From Chionis minor (Eukaryota > Chordata > Aves > Charadriiformes > Chionididae): a DNA stretch of 64,000 nt. Below are positions 1 through 13,500 of this stretch, piece after piece; position 1 is the first letter of the stretch; every line of letters starts with the position of its first letter. The stretch is from the NCBI GenBank assembly GCA_013398295.1, contig VZSF01005685.1, positions 434,001-498,000 of the forward strand. The letters are read 5' to 3'. Made by a program: the position numbers and the translations under genes. The notes below the pieces were generated by a model that was given only the letters and a program-made list of their open reading frames with translations, was not told the DNA's origin and searched no databases.

Positions 1-3000
1 GGCGCGCAGGATGGGTGCTGGCTGGCCGGGAGCAGCCTGCTGCAGCCCCTGGGACCTGGCAAAACAAGTCTGGGATCAGAGACCGGCTCCGCTGCTGCGG
101 TGGGGTGAGCCTGGCTGTGCTGCTGTGACCAGCATGTGGGTGCACAGGGCTGGAGCCCCTAGGGCCACCTCCTGCCCCAAAGGGGCCATTGCCCATGTCT
201 GATTTAATTCTCATGCTTCTGGCTATAATGCAACTAACAGAAGCATTGTCAAGCCCATAAATGTGCATTAGCTGGTTTTGCTGTTTTTGTGCGATAATCT
301 AATTACCAAGGTTTTTCCCTAAATAGCCCTGATTGTGGGAGGCTTTTGGGAAGGAGCAGGGTGCTGCAGTGAAGGTTGGCTGCTGCGTTTCCCAGACTGG
401 GAGCGGTGTGAGGATGGGGCTGGGACCCCCTCGGGGCTGGGGCACCTCCCCAGCATGTGGCCACTGCGTGTACTTGCCACAGACCTTGCAGAAAGATACA
501 GTGTCTGTCCTAAACTTGAAGCCACTTGGATGTGCAGCAGAGAGAAGTGCTCAACCCAACCTCCCACCTTTATGATCTGGGGGGAAAAAAGCGGATTGTA
601 GAGGAGCTGTGAGCCGGAGCAGTCAGATCTCCCTGAAACGTGAAGGGTTATCTAGTTTCTGTGCAGATTTGTCAACTGCTTCAAACAGGAAATTACTTCG
701 TGTCTTGAAAAAGCTCCAAGCACCTGTAACACCGGGAAGCACGAGGGAGTCGGCGCCAGGGCTGAGCCCCGAGCAGGTCCGTCCCTCGGTGTGCAGGGGG
801 ACGGTGTCCCCTGGAGGGAAGTGGGGGGGGGTCCCTCAGACATGGTGTAACGGGTCCCCGCGCTCTTTCAGTAAGCACCACGTCCTCGCTCTGCCCTCCA
901 TGGTTTCTTTCTAAAAGTGCAGTTTTGGTAAGGAATAAAGCACCCACCACCCTGTCCCCACTCCACGTCTCCCTGGGGACTCTCCCGACTTGTTGTAGGT
1001 CCTACCAAAACACACAAGGGGCGGGTAAGGTGAAAGCGGTGCATCAGCGGTGTCTCTGGTGGGCTGTTCTTGGCCACCAGCACAGGGAAGGGACCCCTGT
1101 CCCACTCCCCAGCTCTTTGGCAAGTAACCAGGCTCCGGGTCCTGGAGGGTGAACTGGCGAGGGGCGAGGTGCCTGTTTTGGGAAAGCAGCAAACCAACCC
1201 GTGGCCGATTAAAGGGCAATCTGGTTTTGCTGAGAGCTGTTGGCTGCCTCTGCCAGAGTGATGCATTGCTCCGGCTCAATAGGACCTTCCCCCCCCTCTG
1301 ACAGCTGTGCAATAGATCATGAACGTATGCAAAAAAATAAACTGCATCAAAGCCACTTGGCAACTTAACTAACCCGATTCATAAATTAATTTCTATTCCT
1401 CTTGTAAGGGAGAAATCAGTCACTCCTCAAGGCTATTCGTCTCTATCGCTCATCTGGCCACATCCTTTCATAAACCTTCCCTGTAAGTCTGAACTGGTGA
1501 CTGCTGGGTCACCGTGCAGTAATGCTCAGTGCCCGCCCCGGCCTTGGGGGCAGCCCCGGGGCTGGTTTGCCCTGGGCTGGGGCAGGGTTGCTTCTCCCTG
1601 CGTCGTCCACATCCCGTAAGGCTGTAGCAGAGCTGGTGCTTTGCAGCACGGTGCTGCTCTGTGGGTGCGTGTGGGTGATTTTTGGGGCGATGCAGGGGTG
1701 TGATAGTGAACCAGCCCCTCTCAAAACGTGGGCAAACAGCTCATGTCGGGTTCCCAGAGCCGTGCAGGGGGTGGCCGGTGACTGCAGGGTGCTGGGGGCA
1801 CGTGGAGGGAGGGTGGGTGCTCAGTGGGGGCTGGCAGCAGGCTGGGTGCACCCCTGTGGCATGATGCTTGTGGAGCTGGGGGAATTTGAGCCCAGGAGGC
1901 AGCTCCGGCTGTTCATCCCACAGCTTTCCAAGACCCCTTGGCTTTGCAAAACGGTGCGTTGTGCCCCCAGCTCCAGACGGGCATCGCTGCCTGGAGCCCA
2001 GGTTGGCTTTTCCAGCCAGGCAGACAGAAGCCAGCTCTTCCCTGCTGCATCCCTTGCCCCGCTCCCCCCTCACAGAAAAAAATCACCACCTTTTCAGGCT
2101 GCCATCTGTTTATTTTGTTGGACTCGGAACTTGCTGAAATGTCTTTCGATGGATGAAGCAACACAGAGTAGAAGAACAGAGCCTGGCAGGCTGCATGGTG
2201 AGTGGAAAATAGTTTTTTGGGACTTTCTGGAGTTTGAAGGCCTGATGATGGATGTGCATGCGAGGGATGGTAATGGCTTTGTAAGTATCAAAACACAGAG
2301 CAAAAGAATAACTCTGCCTAATAGACTGAGAAATGTATGTCGGACAGGATCCGCTCCGCCACGGGCGAGAGCGGCGGCGCTGGATGATGAAATGCTGCGG
2401 GGCTCGGGAGCAGAGGCTTGTATTGGTTTAATGTATTGGAAAAAATGGTACAGCTAGTTTTGAAAAAATACGAGATACTCGCTCTGAGCGTGTTGGAAAA
2501 GGCTGCCTCTTGCCTCAAAAGGAGTCTTGAGGAGACCCGTCGTGTTTGCAGTGATCGGTTCGAGGGGATCTGACCCGCCGGGCAGGGCTCCCTGTCCCTG
2601 TGCCTCCTGGCTCCCCTCTCGCTGCCTTCCCCCTCTGCTTCTGGTGTCCAGACCTACTGACAAAAGTGATGGGTTTATGTGGAAATTTTGTGGGGATAAA
2701 TATTTGCCTGTCAGCAACACTAGGTCAGAGCATGATTTCTCATGTGCAACTTGGAAATGACATTTCCAAACAAAATTAGAATTTCCCATTGAGGGTGGGT
2801 TGGTTGTTTTTGGGTTGTTTTTTTTTTTGGTTGTTTTTAAGTTGGAAAAGGATTGAATTTGCGGGGTTTCCTGGTTGCCACACAAATGGAAGACTTGTTC
2901 ATCCCTCCATGCTTAGAGCGAGGGGTTTTGGTGTTCCCTTTCTGACCTGGCTAACCCAGAAGCTGGGATGAGCTGGGAGATCTGTGTGTGATCTTCAGCT

Positions 3001-4338
3001 GGGTGGGGGATTTACCAAAAGCAGGATGTTTTTTCCTGCTTGCGGGGCTTTTTTTTCAGGTCATGTGAAATCTTGTGACCCACAACTTCCAGTGCCCGCA
3101 GGTACAAGTGAAACTGAGACGGTGGATGAGCAGGGGCCCTGGGGGCAGACCGCAGGTCTCCAGCCCTTCCCATGCGAGGTGGTGGCTTCACTCGCCGCAT
3201 CTTCTCCTGCAGCTTTTGGGTGGTTGCTGGCCTGCACCAGTGGGTGGGAGCAGTGTCAGGGCAGTGCAGGGCCATGCAGACTCTTCTGGACTCTCAATTT
3301 CCCCAGGGCTGCAGTGGCTCCTGCGAGAGGGAGGGCTGCGGCCAGCGATGCCCAGAGCTGGTCCCCCATGGTCCTTGCACCCCGTAGATCTGCGTCTTGC
3401 CTTGCTCGGAGGATGCGATTGATCTTCACGCACATCTGTGCGGTGATACTGCATGGAAGCAAGGGCTGAGCATCCCCAGGGACAGGCCAGCCACGGGAAA
3501 CCACTCGGCTTTTCCACAAAATCCAGTGAGGAGGAGCTGGGATGCGGCTGCCTCCATCCTGGACGAGCCCTGGTGGCTCTCGGTGCCCCGGTGCCGAGCC
3601 AGGAGGGGGCTCAGGCGCTGTGAGGCAGCAGCACCGGTTGCTGGTGGGGATGGGTGAAAACTCGGAGAGCACAGGGCTGCACCGCAGCGCGCGTGGAAAT
3701 GCAGCCGAGCCCGGCTAAGCTGGGGGCACGTCTCCAGGACAGGCTTTCGGGGCTGGATGTTCTGCCTCTGGAGACCTGATGGTTTAGGTGACCTGCCGCC
3801 TTGGGAGGATGTTTCTGCCATCACCTGGCTCAGCTCGTATCCAGACTGTAGCCACAGGGGATGAAAATAGGATTTAAAGAACGAGCACAAGAAAGTTTTC
3901 TTTCCAAAATACCCAGTATGTCCAGAGCCGTGTAAAGATACCAACAAGGTTTTTGACACCCTGTGTTGGTTGAGAGGTGGCAAAATAAATAAAACAACTT
4001 TCAAGAAGAATTTTTTTTTTTTTTAGTGTGTCCAGTTGAACTCCACGAGCTGCTGGCACAGGCTTTGAAGCAGTGCCCGTTGTGGTGCCATAACCTGGGT
4101 TTTTTGGGTCCCCTTGCCCGTGGGCATTTCTGCTCGGTATTTTGAAGTAAAGCTGTTTTTTCTTTGATGGCAAGGACTGGACTTCTTTATGCTGAGGACA
4201 CAAATCTCCCCCAAAATTCCTGAGAGCTGCTGCCTGCTCCTTCCTTGGCTCTATGTGGGTTTTTCCTGTTTAATATGATTTTTTTCTTTTTTTTAAAAAA
4301 AGGGGGCAAAACAAAACATATCATTTCCTTGATTTAAT

Positions 4339-4358
4339 GTGAGCCAATTATGGCTCAC
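4339..4358. repeat. Perfect 8-bp inverted repeat around ATTA, containing a CArG-like box
   Basis: The left arm GTGAGCCA (4339-4346) and right arm TGGCTCAC (4351-4358) are exact reverse complements around ATTA. The centre, CCAATTATGG at 4344-4353, fits the CC(A/T)6GG box bound by serum response factor and also contains a CCAAT pentamer. Confidence 0.8.
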
Positions 4359-5456
4359 AGGCTGTTAACTTCATCACCGCTTCTTCCAAGAAAGACCTTG
4401 GTAAAATAAACCATCACGCCGGCGGAGCGGAGCAGAGCTGGCAGCCGTGCCGCTGCGCTGGGACCTGCCGTCGGGCTCCGCGTGTGACCGGCAAAGCCTC
4501 GGCTCGAGCCACGGCATTTTATCCACCCCCCTCCCCAGCTGGAAAAAAAACTAATGGCTCTGTCACACACATGCCCACTAAAATATCCAACCACTTGTTG
4601 TACATCTGCTGACGGATACCAACTGGAAAGGAGATTAGGGCTCAGACTCCCGCGCTGGGCTGTCTGCCCCTCCTAATGAGGAACAGATTGGAGCCCTCGC
4701 CGGCGCTCGAGCGCGGCACGCTGCCTCCAGCGCCCAGCAAATGGCAAAATCAGGAGGGCTGGGGCAGCCGGCGGATACCAGGGTGCGGGCCAGGGTTATT
4801 AAACCGCGCCGGCAGCCAGGCGTAGCCTAGGCTGGGGCTCGGATGGATGCTGTGCGGGGTGTTGGGGGTCTGCCGGGGTCTGCGATGGGCCGGCGGGACC
4901 CCGGGAGTTGGGGGGCACCTGAGCTGATGCATGTTTGCAGCAAGAGCTGGCGCAGGGTACCGGGGATGCTCTGTGGGATGCCGTGCTCCTCCCAAGGGGA
5001 AACTTGCCTCCGCGCTGTCCTGCCCATTGTCCCCAAATCGCAGCGACTCACACATCTGGAGGCAGGATCTGACCCCTCCAGCCCGGGCACCGCTGGCCTG
5101 GGGACCTGGTGTCCAACCACAGTGAAATCCCACGTGGTATGGATCACCTTTTGCATGGCGTTTCCCAGCTGCTTTGCCTTGGGAAGAAAAAATGCTCGTG
5201 CTGTTTAAAAGCACCTTGGGGCCATCCCTGGGAGCGGGGTGCAGCGCCGTGCTCTTCCCCACCCTTGGCCACAGCTGTTTCCCTGGGGTTTTTCATGCCG
5301 GCTGCAGCACCGGGACCTGCAGACTGTGCGTGTGTTTGCCAGTGACTGCATCGCCGTCTCCTGAGTTGCTCCGTCCCCTGGCCGGGGGCCAGCGCAGGAA
5401 TGTTAACGTTTTTCTGCAGCTAATTCGGGGCTGTGGGCAGACCCGGTGCTGCCTTC

Positions 5457-5477
5457 TCCCTCCCTCCCTCCCTCCCC
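5457..5477 (+). repeat. (CCCT)n microsatellite
   Basis: About five tandem CCCT units in GC-rich intergenic sequence. Confidence 0.9.
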
Positions 5478-7396
5478 ACTGCTGGCGCTTGTTTTATTTT
5501 ATGTTTCTTTTCAGCGGTGGTTGAATTGAAAATTAAGATGTGCTGGGACCTAATTCCAAATAAAAATGCCAGTGTGTTCCCCGTGGGGCCCTTGGTTTAA
5601 CCTCCGAGGTGGGCAGCCCTGCGTGTGGTTCAGCCGTGGGGATGCACCCCCATCCCCGGGGTTGGGAGCGAGGGCAGAGGGAAACCTGGCTCCTTCCCTT
5701 TGGCAAAGCATTTTCCACTGGTGGTGGGGATTGCTCATAAATGATTTGCCTCGCTGGGAGTTTGGGGATTGCACCTGTGGGGGGCCCTCGCCGAGGAGGA
5801 TGATGCTCTCTCAGGTCCTGTGGGATTTTCATGCTGTGCATCCTCTGCCGAGAGCCTGCCATGGCCCCACACACTGCGGGATAAGGGATGGGGACAAGGC
5901 TGTGTCCTGGCTGGGGCTGTGACACCATGGCAGGCAGGCTGGTGTCCAGCTGCCATCGATCCCTGGCTGCTGGCAGAGGAGAGCAGGAAAGGAGCAGGAT
6001 TGCTGCAGTGGCCTATAAAAAGGCAAAGATGAGCTGGGATTCCCATACAAGAGGGAATGGGAGGCAGCTGCCTCCTCAGAGCAGGAGGATAAGGAGCTTT
6101 TTATAAGCCCATTTTTGCAGGCAGCTTTTAACCCATTTACCCTGCCGACAGAAAATCTCGTGGATGAAATTTGGAGTGAAGGCAGAGACCTGAAAGCACA
6201 TTTCTGCTCCGCTGGTGATGTGTTAACGGGATAATCTTGTTACAGCCACCTGTTAGTCCTGAAGTGAATCTTCAGTATTCCCGGGCAGATATTAATTTAT
6301 TTTATTGGCATAACAGCACTCTGCCCCGTGATCCTGGGCTGTCCCCCAACACCCTGGCCCGCGATGACTTTCCTATTTAAGGTCATTGAAAGCGGCACTG
6401 AGTACTTTAAATTGCTCTCAAATGAAAGGAGCTTTGAGGTTTTCCAAGATGAAGATGCACCAGGTGGACCAGGATTTTATTGAGGAGCCTTTGGGCCGAG
6501 CCTTAGGTGCGTTTAAAAAATATGAATCTTTACACATTTCCACGGCCTTGAGTTTCTCTGAGTTTTGTGAAAATCAGTGGCTGGATAGAGGATAAAACCG
6601 CCAAATACTTGTCCCTGCCATGGGAGGAGACTGTTACAGCCAGCCTGTGCCCACATTGGGAATGGTCCGGTCACTGCCTCCGCTCTTTTCACTCCCCAGG
6701 AGCTTTGCTGCAGCTCCTCTGGGTTTTTTTAATGGCACGTTTAATCTCAGTGTGGGGGGTGTGTGTGTCCCCAGCCCCTGAACTCTCCCTCACCCCCCTG
6801 CAGCCGCTGCGGCAGGTAGGGGCAGCCCTGACCCCTCGCTCCCAAAATTAATTTCCCCTGGGAAAGCCTCCTAAGCCAGTTACATGTCCTGCTGCCCCCC
6901 GGGTACCTAACGGGTGAGGCAGACCTTGCAAGAGGAGGAGATGGGAAAACCTGGGAGTGAGGAGGAGCAGCGTTTATACGTTGCCATCCCTGCTCGGTCC
7001 CTGTCTCCTCCCGGGGGCTCCCTGGCTTTCAGGGACCACTTGCCCAGGTGTCCTGAGCCCCTGGGGCTCTACCCGTGTCTGGAGGAGCTCATGTGAAACC
7101 CATTAAAAGCGTAAGGAAAGGGAGCACGACGGTTGGGAATCATTTTGTTTGGGTTTCTAAAACGTGCGCATGAAAACACTGTGTGGTTTTCTGACAAATT
7201 TGAAACAGCGCTGCTCAATTCACTCCAGCGCTGCTACTGTTGATCTAGCAGACTGTAAAGCATTTATTGGAGTTGCTTGAGGCGAACTTAAGCATCTGTG
7301 GAATAACAAGTCCAGGAAGTAATTGCATCCACAAGGAAAATATTTTTATGTATAATTCAGTGACCCATTTTATAAACATTGCGGTTCCACCTTGGA

Positions 7397-7463
7397 CTTT
7401 TTTTTTTTCCTTTTCTTTCCTTTTTTTTTTTCCTTTCCTTTTCTTTCCTTTTTTTTTTTTTTC
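7397..7463 (+). repeat. Pure pyrimidine (T/C) tract, 67 bp
   Basis: An unbroken run of T and C made of T-runs separated by CC, CTTTCC and similar, with a rough internal duplication. The opposite strand translates as a Lys-rich stretch that is an artefact. Confidence 0.9.
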
Positions 7464-8978
7464 ATCCGCAGCCTTCCCTATCCAAGTGTCTGAGGTTGGG
7501 GAAATATGCGGGGTTGTGTTTGGTGGCTCCGTGTTTGGTAGGGCATGGCGCTGGGTGAGAGGTACGGAGGAAAGCCCCGGCGCTGCCGGAGGGGAGCCGG
7601 GGGTCCGGCTCTGGAGGTGGCACCACGGCGGGGACACGCCGGCGCTGGGTGCTCTGGAGAAGCAGAGAGACAGCGTGGATTGCTCCCGCCGAGCTTGGCA
7701 AGCGCGGAGGAATTGTTTCGGGGCAAGGGCTTTTCTTTCTTCCTTAGCAAACCAGCTTTACGAGAAGATGAGTCATTTACAGCCTGGGTGGCATCACGCT
7801 CGGCGCAGGGCTGTGGAGCCCGCGGGGCTCCGTGTCCAGTTTTAGGGTTTTTTTGGGGGGTTTCATTTCCGTGCAGTATAAATGCATCCCCTTGCCCCAG
7901 CTTTCTCGACCCAGGAGCTCCGTTTGCTCTCATGGCATGGCGCAGGTGGGAGCTGGAAGGAGCCGTCGCACAAAGACCCTTTGGAGGGGACTGGCCCGTC
8001 CCGAGCGCGGCAGCCTGGGCACGGCTGATTTGGGGACCGGCATAGACACAGGCAATGGGCAATAAATTAAAAAACGTAGATATGTTCTGGCAGAACAAAG
8101 TTCTGAAAAGATAAACCTGCAGAACACCGTACTAAAATTGCGCCTAATTTTTGCGAGTTAATACTGTGGGGGGGTTTGTTGGTGTGCTGGCACCTTACCC
8201 AGGGTAGAGCTGCCTCTCCTGGGGCAGGGGGGGGATTGATGGCACGGGAGCTCGCTCCCCCTTCTCCCGCTTTGCCTACCATGGATATGTTGGGATCTTT
8301 ACTCCTTGTGGGGGAATAAAAGTCCGACCAAGTCTGAATGGCAGGAGGCGTGTGGGTGCTGTGCCATAAGACCAGGGGGCATCTCGTGGGTCCCCATCCT
8401 CCCTGTGGCATGGCGGGGAAGCAACGGACACCCCCGCATCACCCAGTGCCTGTGCTACTGGGGGGGACCCCTCGCCTCCCCCTAGGCAGCAAAGCCCTGG
8501 CTCCTGCCCCGCTGTCTCTCCCTGTGCCCGAGGCACGGCACCAAGCCAGGCAGCGCGGGAAGCCGGAGGGGGCAAACCTCACGTCGGAGCCTCCCCTGCT
8601 TTTCCCGTCGCTTCCATCGCCCCCAAACCGCCGTGCCCTGGGCGCAGCCGCCCCCCTGCCCACGGAACGGCAATGCCAAGGGCAGCCGCAGCCCCGGGGC
8701 TGGGCGCCCCTCCAGGAGGGAGAAGAAAACAAAACAAAACAGGCCTGGGAGTAAATATTATCTGAATATAAAGGAACGCGATGTTTCTTCGTATGGGTCT
8801 AGAATTTCTGCCTTTTAACAGCTAACCTTGACTCAGCCAATATCCACAACATGCAGCCCTGGCCAAAATATGCTGGGCCTTAAAGTACCACAACAGCTGT
8901 TTTTCTTGCTAAAATATGACATTAAATTTTTTGGACGGCTGGATGCTTCCTTGATGAAAGTGGAATAAGGGGCTATTT

Positions 8979-9007
8979 CTCCTCTCTGTCTCTCTCTCTC
9001 TCTCCCC
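8979..9007 (+). repeat. (CT)n-rich tract
   Basis: Mostly CT dinucleotides with one interruption, followed by a C run. Confidence 0.85.
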
Positions 9008-10501
9008 CCACTAGCCTCCCATCTTTCCGCCTCCTTCCGTGCAAGGCGATAAAGCCCGAGCCCTCGCAGACATCCCGTGCGGGCAGCCGGCCGATGCGCC
9101 TGCGGGGTCGGAGCCCCGGCTGCAACCTGAGAGAGGGGGCTGCTGTTTGCTGAACATCCCCCCCGCCTCACCCCTTGTTATTCCTGGATCCCTCCCACGC
9201 CCCGGCAGAACTGACGCCAGCAGCAGTTACAGCCCTGACATCTTGTTTTGCTGATGGTTTGTAGGATGTCAAAAATGTTCTGTCCTTAAGACGAGGGCAC
9301 CGGTGGGAGGGCTGGGGGCGGTGAGGCTGGTGGGTCCCCTGGGTGGGTTTTGCACTTTGCACCCCCCGTCCTCGCAAAAGGCAATTTGGGGCTTTTCAAG
9401 AGCTCCAGCTCCAGCCAGCGGTGCGGGGCTGGAGCCCGGCGGCCACATCTGGCCCCATGAGCTGGTGCTCGTCTCTGCCCCCGAACCAACTTGTATGTGG
9501 AAAAATCACTGGTGGCATGAGCTGGCAGTGGGCAGGATTTTCCCCTCTTCCCCCTGCAAGGGCAGGGGGCTCTTGCACACGGTTTGCAGCCAGCCACGTG
9601 CTGGGGTGGTGCAAACCACGCTGCGGTGGCTTTTGGTTCGGTGGTGTCACCTGGCATGATGGGTGCCTTTCCAGACAGCATATTTGTCCACAGGAGCCAA
9701 AAGCTGTGTTTCCCAGGGTGCAGCAGGTGCTGGGATGGGCATTTGCAGTAAAACCACTATCCTGGGTCTTAAACATAAGAATGGCCATGCTGGGAGTAGG
9801 GAAGCACGGTGGGATGTGCCCTGGCTGGTCCTCTGCAGCGCTGTGGTCACCCACGGCAGCATTGCCCAGTGCCATCTGGGTGTGGGTCCGGGGCAGCTCA
9901 GGACACGCTGATGCTGATGTGCCTGAAACCCACGCAGGGGTGATGTGGGCAGCATCGGGATGGGGTGCGTGCTCCCCTCATCCTCATCCCATCCCCACCT
10001 CTGGAAGCGCTGTGGTTCCTTGCCCGGCTCCCCACGCCCTGTTGAGAACAAAGTCCCTGCCCTCCACGCCTCGTCCTCCCCTTCCTTCTCCTTTTTTTTA
10101 ATGATCGGCTTGATTTTGAGTGGGAGACAGAATAATTTTTACAAGGAGGGAGGTGAGAACCAGATGATGAGGGTTTCGGTGCCCAGAGCCTCCTGGGCTC
10201 CTTGATTTTGACCGGGGTCTGACATCTCCCGGGCTGATGACGTGCAGTGCTGCAGGGGCAGCACGGCATCGTGGCCATGGGGTTGGGCTCAGGACCTCCA
10301 TCCCCGACTCGAAGTTTCTCATTGCTCCTCTTATTTATTAATAGTTTCACTGAGGTACCTTAATTACACCTAACCCTGTATCCGCCACGCCATCGCACTT
10401 GCTGTGCAGGTATTTGTTTATGGAGATCCATGAGTACTCACGGTGATGGGGATGTGGCCGGGGGGTGCACAAGGTGCCGGGCAGGGTGCCCGGCGGTACC
10501 C

Positions 10502-10525
10502 GTGTGTGTGTGTGTGTGTGTGTGT
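10502..10525 (+). repeat. (GT)12 microsatellite
   Basis: Twelve uninterrupted GT units. A candidate polymorphic marker in non-coding sequence. Confidence 0.97.
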
Positions 10526-13500
10526 AAGGTACGTGTTCCCCTTTCCCCGGCTGGAGAGCATGTGGTTGGAATTAGCGGCGCGGCTGCAGGGGGAGCGGGC
10601 AGCTGGGTTTCTCCGGAGCGTTTCAGTGCTTAATCTCTGAAGAATGCAGAATGTCTGTCTGGACGCCCCGGCCAAGATCAACTTCACGGCACGGGGAGGC
10701 CAATATAAACGTTCATGTTTTGTGTCACCGAGATTTCATTAGATGTTTTTTATGTAATTGCATAAGTCGAACTACCGTGATGAAAATGCCACAGCGAACA
10801 AACGAGATGAATTGTGAAACCTCTCCTTCGAGGAGACGCTGGCCTCCTCCGGACCGTGGGGATCCAGCTCCAGCCTCTTCCAAGGCGCTTGTGACCTTTT
10901 CGGATAAATAAGAAGTTGTTTGCCTGTGTCTCCCCCCCTTCATCCCTCACCCTGACGTCAGGGCGAGCTCTGGCCTCGGCCGGGCAGCAGGTCTCCCCGT
11001 GGCCGGCGATGGGATGCGGAGGGGCTGGCTGGCCCCGTGCTCCGATGGGCTCCCATCCCTCCTCCGAAACATGGGGGGAGTCGGGGGGGAGGAAGAAAGA
11101 TCTCTCCCGTTTCTTGGCTGCCTGACGTCCGAGTGCTCCGCGGTATCGGAATGATATCACCGCCCTCTCGGTTTCTCGCTTTAAACCCCTGGTAGAGGCG
11201 GGGAGGGCGAGCTGCAGGGCTCACCCAGCGTTTGCAGCGATGCCACGCTCCATCCCTGTCCTCTGACCCTCTCCGTGAATGATCAGGACTTTGTTAACGT
11301 GTCCCTTAAAGGCCGGGAGTCTTTCCCTGATGATACAGATTAATTGGGCCTTAATCAGTGCCTGCTTGCTTCAAACACAGACACACTCCCTGATTCCAGG
11401 CAGCTCTGTGGGCTGCTGAGCGCCAGGACAGGATGGTGCCAGTCCTCCCTGGAATGCAGGGGCTCAGTGGGGTGGCATCCCAGCACCCGCCGCCATCCCT
11501 GGATCACATGTCCGTCCTGATTCTCCGTGGTGACTCGGCAGCACGGACACCTACATGGGGCGAAAGGCCAGACCCCCACGGACGGACGGCAGCCTGGCGC
11601 AAAGCCAGGGGTTTGGTCCCAGAAGAGGTTTTCCTGCGGATGCACAACGGGGATGGGGAAGGCGGCCGGCGGCGCGGGAGCCCCGGGTGCTGCATCCCCG
11701 CGGCAGCTTCTGCGAGACGGGCTGGAACGGTCGCCCTGGCCGCAGACACATCTGCTGGGCGGGAGGGCTTGGAATTTGGGATATTGTTTTTCTGGCGGGG
11801 AGCGGTGGGTGCCAAAAGCCTGATAAATTAATCACCTCTGACATGGGTCAGTCCAGCTTCTGGCGTGAGCAGGCTGGGCCCCCCGAGCCGCCGAGCGGAG
11901 ACGGTGCTGCTGCATTGCAGAAGTTCATTAAGCAGCGAGGCTGGGAGCAGCCGCCCGGGAGAGGAGCGGGTTTTGGCTGGCCGGGGAGGGGGCAGCCGCG
12001 GCGGGTGGGAGGCTCGACCGCTGGGCTCCCCCGGGACGGCCGGCTGCCGGAGACGCGGTGGTGCGGCTCTTGCCAAATGCGTGTGCCGGGTGATGCCGCG
12101 ACCTGACGCTGCTCATCGCCTGGTTTGGAGCAGGGCCGGCCCCTGGGAGACGGGGATTTGTACAGCTCCTGGCAGAGGAAGGTCCTTGCTCAGGGGGCTG
12201 CTGCAGCCCTGGTGCCAGTGGGCACGCAGAGCGCAGGGGAGGCTGCGTGGGACGGGGACGTGCAGCGTGCAGGAGATGTGCAGGACGCAGCAGGGGAGCA
12301 GCTGCTGGAGGTCATAGCCAGCTCCTTGTAGTCACTGCCCCCAGTCCCTGCAGGCAGGTGTTTGCTGCTGGGAGCTCGGGGCTGGATGTCCCACCCCGTG
12401 CATGCAGGCAAACGCGGAGCTGGGATAGTGGGGTGATGCTGGTACAGCCCAGCACATGGTCCAAGCTGGGAACCGTGCTCACCCCCTCCTGCCACGAGCA
12501 GCATGGTGGACCTGCCGCGGTGGGGCTTTGCTTTGTGGGGATTCGATCGGTCCCACCTCTTCGCCGGCTGCTCAAGCTCAGGCTGAGCCTGCGCCTCGCC
12601 AGGCTCCTCTTGCCCTCGGGGAGGGGATGGGGGCTCGCGGGGCTGTGCCAGTATAGGGTGTCCATCCCGTCAGGGTGGCAGTCCCCGACCCTAGGAGAGT
12701 CCCCACTGCTCGCAGTGCTCCCCAGAGAGGAGTTGGTAAAGGGCTTCGCTCACCCGCTCCCAGGGCTCCTGTACTGCTGGGAAACTGAGCAAATTTTTCT
12801 GTTTTCAGTGACTCCACTTACCATCTCCCTCCTCCCCATCACACTCACATCTCTCATTTGCAGCTCCCCTTCCCAGCAACCACCAGCATCTCTCCCCCTG
12901 CCACAGCAGAATTTACTTTACCTTCCCCAATCTTTCTTGGGACCATTTCTGCTGAGGAAAGGAGAAAGAGGGAAGTGGAGCAGGGAGCAAAACTGGCAGG
13001 AAAGGGTCCCACTGGAGTCTTTGAGAGTCTTACGGGCTGCATTTGTCCTTCTCATTCACCAAGGCGTTCACAGGCGCTGCGCGGGGCAGGACTGCGCTGC
13101 TCTGGGTGGCAGAAGCCGCTCAGGAGATGTTAAGACACAGGGCATGTGCTGCAATCCACATTTGGGATCTGAGCAGATCCCATCAGGATGATACAGAAGC
13201 CTCCCTCCATCCGTCCTGTCTTCTGGGCTTGCTTGCCCTCCTTCTTCTCCCCGCCGTTGTTTTTTTTTTTTTGTCCAGACATAATTAATGTAAACCAAAT
13301 GCTTTGTGCACAGCTGCTGGCATCCTGAAACCATTTTGTGTGTGGTCTTTCCTTTAGCGTGGACAGGGATGGAGCAAAACTCTGAGCGCTATCCCAGACC
13401 TGCTTGGGCAAAGAGCAGCATCTATTACACAAGAGGCACCTTGAGTTTCTGCGTTCCCCTCCTGGGATGAGGTTATGCGATGGCTGGTTGAATTGCTTTA

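Larger units (their letters stand above)
1..7396. other. Intergenic, no gene seen
   Basis: Alternating GC-rich and AT-rich unique sequence. Long frames here, including the one at 1522-2457, have no recognisable domain and read like GC-rich noise. AT-rich blocks at about 200-320, 1300-1440, 3840-4020, 4250-4350, 6120-6600 and 7100-7390 are candidates for conserved non-coding elements. I see no exon of the gene that flanks MYMK in mammals (SLC2A6). Confidence 0.6.

Noticed and set aside
1522..2457. 311-residue open frame on the plus strand
   Set aside because: No recognisable domain, Cys/Trp-rich low-quality composition and no matching splice context. Long stop-free frames are common in GC-rich bird DNA.
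7245..7637. Lys-rich minus-strand frame
   Set aside because: Antisense of the pyrimidine tract at 7,397-7,463.
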